A DNA stretch of 64,000 nucleotides from Nitrospirillum sp034653275. Its GTDB lineage: Bacteria > Pseudomonadota > Alphaproteobacteria > Azospirillales > Azospirillaceae. The stretch covers positions 1,426,001 through 1,490,000 of the forward strand of contig NZ_JAYEES010000004.1 in the NCBI RefSeq assembly GCF_034653275.1, given 5' to 3'. The notes beneath the pieces were generated by a model. The model was not told the DNA's origin. It did no database searches and saw only the letters and a list, made by a program, of their open reading frames with translations. Positions 61,981 through 64,000 of this stretch are shown piece by piece. The translations under genes were made by a program, and so were the position numbers. Within the stretch, counting starts at the first letter, position 1, and each line of letters opens with the position of its first letter.

Positions 61981-62229
61981 CTGTCATCTCCCGTGGCTTG
62001 GGGAAATCGACGCTAGCACGGCCCCCCTGATGGACCGAAGAAAGGCACCCCGTTCATCATGGATGCGATGACGGACAAGTGGCCAATAGCGTCGCGAATA
62101 CACGGGGCCAACCAACGCGCCGCTCTCATATCGCATCCATGAACTTTCACCGGCCGGGAACCATGGCGTCTTGCCCGCCGGGGCTTGCGGCCGGACTTTT
62201 GCCGCCATCCCCGCAGACGCGAGATAGCG

Positions 62230-62793
62230 ATGACCTCCGAACCGGCCGCCCCCCTCGACGACGATCTCCTGGCTTTCATCCGCGCCGCCAAGGACCGCCA
62301 GGAAATCCTCGACTGTCTGCTCCGCTATACACGGGGCGTGGATCGCTTCGACCGGGAATTGATGCTGTCCGCCTATCACCCGGAGGCCATCGACCAGCAT
62401 GGCGTGGCGGAAGGGGATGCCGCCACCTTCGTGGATTGGGCGATCGGCTATCACCGCCAGCATCAGCTGCGCCACCAACACATCATCACCAACCATACTG
62501 TGGAGCTGACCGGCGACGTCGCCCACGCCGAAACCTATTACACCTTCTGGGGAGAGAACGTGGAGGGGCCGCCCAGCCTGTGCTTCGGGCGCTATATCGA
62601 CCGGCTCGAGAGACGCCAAGGCCGCTGGGGCATCGCCCATCGCGTCTGCGTCAACGAAAAGGTCGGCACCTTCAATGACATGGCCCTGCCGGCGGAATGG
62701 GCCCGCGCCCTCGGCTCCACCGGCCCATGCCGGCGCGACCGGGGCGACATCTCCTACACCCGCCCCTTGACCGATGGCCATGCGGCCGGCTGA
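62230..62793 (+). CDS. SnoaL-like/NTF2-fold protein
   Basis: A 187-residue NTF2-fold protein. Y33-x4-D38 (RYTRGVDRFD) and a later His cluster (HQHIITNH) give the same pattern as the SnoaL-fold protein at 36119. Sequence is otherwise quite different, so they are distant relatives. It begins 249 bp divergent from the PF10118 gene and ends 6 bp before the TesB gene. A dehydratase or isomerase role is possible, but many family members are uncharacterised. Confidence 0.85.
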   Translation: MTSEPAAPLDDDLLAFIRAAKDRQEILDCLLRYTRGVDRFDRELMLSAYHPEAIDQHGVAEGDAATFVDWAIGYHRQHQLRHQHIITNHTVELTGDVAHAETYYTFWGENVEGPPSLCFGRYIDRLERRQGRWGIAHRVCVNEKVGTFNDMALPAEWARALGSTGPCRRDRGDISYTRPLTDGHAAG

Positions 62794-62799
62794 CGGGCC

Positions 62800-63683
62800 A
62801 TGGACGCGGTGACGGAAAGCCCCAGGCCGCCCATCACGGCTGACCGCTTGCTCAGCCTTGAAGCGCTGGCCGGCAACCGGTTCAGGGCGTGGCATACCCA
62901 GGCCAATCCCGCCGGCGCGCTGTTCGGCGGGCATGTGCTGGGCCAGAGCCTGGTCGCCGCCGCACTCACCGGACCGGCAGGGGTCGCCCATTCGCTGCAC
63001 GGCTATTTCCTGCGCCCGGGCCGCGCCGACCTGCCGGTGGATTATGCCGTCGAGGCGCTGCGCGATGGGCGTCGGTTCGCGGCGCGACGGGTGATCGCCC
63101 AACAAGAGGGGCGCGTCATTTTCGAGATGCACTGCTCCTTCCATGATCCGGAGCCCGGCATCGACCATCAAGCGCCGCCTCCACCGGACGTGTTGCCCCC
63201 TGAAGCCTTGCAGGCGCTCGACAGTTATGTCGCCGCCCGGGCCGATCGGCTGCCCCCATCCTGCGTTTCGGCCTATACAGCGCCCTTCCCCCTGGAACTG
63301 CGTCTGGTGGAACCGGACGCGTATTTTTCCAACCCACCGACCAGCCGCAGCGCGCCTTCTGGGTGCGCATGCCCAGCGCCACGGGTGAGGAAGATGCCAA
63401 TCAACAGCGCGCCCTACTCGCCTTCGCCGCCGACTACTGGTTGGCGGGCGTGGCGATAGGGCCGGGCCGCCTGTCCACCAATCGCGACCTGCTGACCATC
63501 AACAGCCTGGACCATGCCATGTGGTTCCATCGGCCGGTCCGCATGGATCAGTGGCTGCTTTACGTCTGTGACACGCCCTCTGGCAGTCAGGGACGCGGCC
63601 TGGCGCGCGGCCTGCTCTACGACCGCGCCGGACTGTTGGTGGCCACAACCAGCCAGGAGGCCCTGTTCCGCGCCGCGATGTGA
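62800..63683 (+). pseudogene. tesB: Acyl-CoA thioesterase II (TesB) with a single-base frameshift
   Basis: A double-hotdog thioesterase split into two frames. The first part (to about residue 178) contains NPAGALFGGHVLGQSLVAA and LHGYFLRPGRADLPVDY. The second part resumes in the -1 frame with QPQRAFWVRMPSA and ends with the SLDHAMWFHRP, GRGLARG and QEALFR segments of the C-terminal hotdog. Adding one C to the CCC run near 63333-63335 restores one 294-residue protein of normal length. Unrepaired, translation ends at 63459 with the second hotdog lost. It would release CoA from dead-end thioesters. Confidence 0.85.
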
Positions 63684-63711
63684 CAGGGCGACAACCTCAC
63701 GGGAGATGCCG

Positions 63712-64000
63712 ATGCGGGCAGTTCGATATCATGGCTATGGTGGGCCCGAGCAGCTTCGGCTGGAAAAAGTGGATGTGCCGCCCGTCGCGCCCGGGGAGGT
63801 GCTAGTGCGCCAAGAGGCCAGTTCCGTCAATCCGGCCGATTGGAAATTCCAGACCGGCTGGTTCCGTGACTGGGTGCCCCTGCCCCTCCCCTTCGTGCCT
63901 GGTGCCGACATCGCCGGCATCGTCGTCGCCGGCGGAGAAGACGCCGGCTTCGGCCCAGGGCAGGCGGTGATTGGCATGAACCCCGTCCACTGCGGCGGCG
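63712..64000 (+). CDS. MDR-family quinone/enoyl reductase-like oxidoreductase (partial)
   Basis: The first 96 codons of a medium-chain dehydrogenase/reductase; the gene leaves the window on the right. The GroES-like domain opens MRAVRYHGYGGPEQL, and contains SVNPADWKF and PFVPGADIAGIVV, typical of zinc-independent quinone oxidoreductases. A GGGAGATGCCG site precedes the ATG. It follows tesB by 28 bp. Confidence 0.85.
   Translation, partial: MRAVRYHGYGGPEQLRLEKVDVPPVAPGEVLVRQEASSVNPADWKFQTGWFRDWVPLPLPFVPGADIAGIVVAGGEDAGFGPGQAVIGMNPVHCGG

Noticed and set aside
1..64000. CRISPR arrays, tRNA or rRNA genes, transposases
   Set aside because: Looked for regular repeats, cloverleaf-like segments and transposase motifs by eye; none were convincing.

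Overview
The window is GC-rich DNA whose gene families point to an alphaproteobacterium, probably Rhodospirillales or Sphingomonadales. The pointers are a TonB-dependent receptor beside cytochrome P450s, many acyl-CoA dehydrogenases (ACADs), IclR, LysR and TetR regulators, and GMC and TauD/TfdA oxidoreductases. Lineage is inferred from gene content only. No rRNA, tRNA, CRISPR array, insertion sequence or phage gene was seen. Almost the whole window is one accessory catabolic supercluster, best read as aerobic CoA-dependent breakdown of one or more polycyclic or branched lipids of steroid, bile-acid or terpenoid type. The substrate is not proven.

Layout. (1) 1-2777 (-): an ACAD, a Rieske oxygenase alpha subunit and the start of a KstD-like flavoprotein. 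(2) 3066-6973 (+): a fused enoyl-CoA hydratase/3-hydroxyacyl-CoA dehydrogenase, a crotonase and a carnitine-dehydrogenase-like enzyme. (3) 7049-11347 (-): an IclR regulator, an enoyl reductase and a large/small ACAD pair. (4) 11649-18359: a second IclR, an amidohydrolase, a TauD dioxygenase, a LysR, a D-aminoacylase-like amidohydrolase and an AhpD-like protein. (5) 18437-21470 (-): a 2-oxoacid dehydrogenase whose E2 is split into a free lipoyl protein and a catalytic domain without the E1/E3-binding domain. (6) 21707-27680: a frameshifted CoA ligase, an SDR, a thiolase, a crotonase and a DUF35/thiolase-like pair. (7) 27694-40144: an MFS carrier, crotonases, a fused double ACAD, another ACAD pair, folE, an SDR, a SnoaL-fold protein, an OYE-type reductase and a CaiB-type CoA-transferase. 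(8) 40147-51011: a GMC oxidoreductase, TauD, SDR, TonB receptor, aldehyde dehydrogenase, CoA ligase, P450 and a small hydrophobic protein. (9) 51260-52725: a divergent HxlR/NmrA pair of different character. (10) 52767-59878 (-): a TetR-headed set with P450, SDR, P450, ferredoxin, serine hydrolase and GMC oxidoreductase. (11) 59956-64000: an epoxide hydrolase, a PF10118 ferritin-like protein, a SnoaL-fold protein, a frameshifted TesB thioesterase and a partial MDR reductase.

How the parts could work together (inference): the TonB receptor and MFS carrier import a hydrophobic substrate. P450s, GMC and SDR enzymes and the aldehyde dehydrogenase oxidise it to an acid. The ligases and CoA-transferase activate it. 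Three large/small ACAD sets, five crotonase domains, hydroxyacyl-CoA dehydrogenases, the thiolase and the DUF35/thiolase-like pair shorten side chains. The KstD-like flavoprotein, Rieske oxygenase, OYE-type reductase and SnoaL-fold proteins act on rings. Several local regulators imply modules induced by different intermediates.

Two genes carry single-base frameshifts, each repairable by adding one C to a C run; these may be sequencing errors or real lesions. Start codons were chosen from ribosome-binding sites and family alignment and are less certain where TTG is used.
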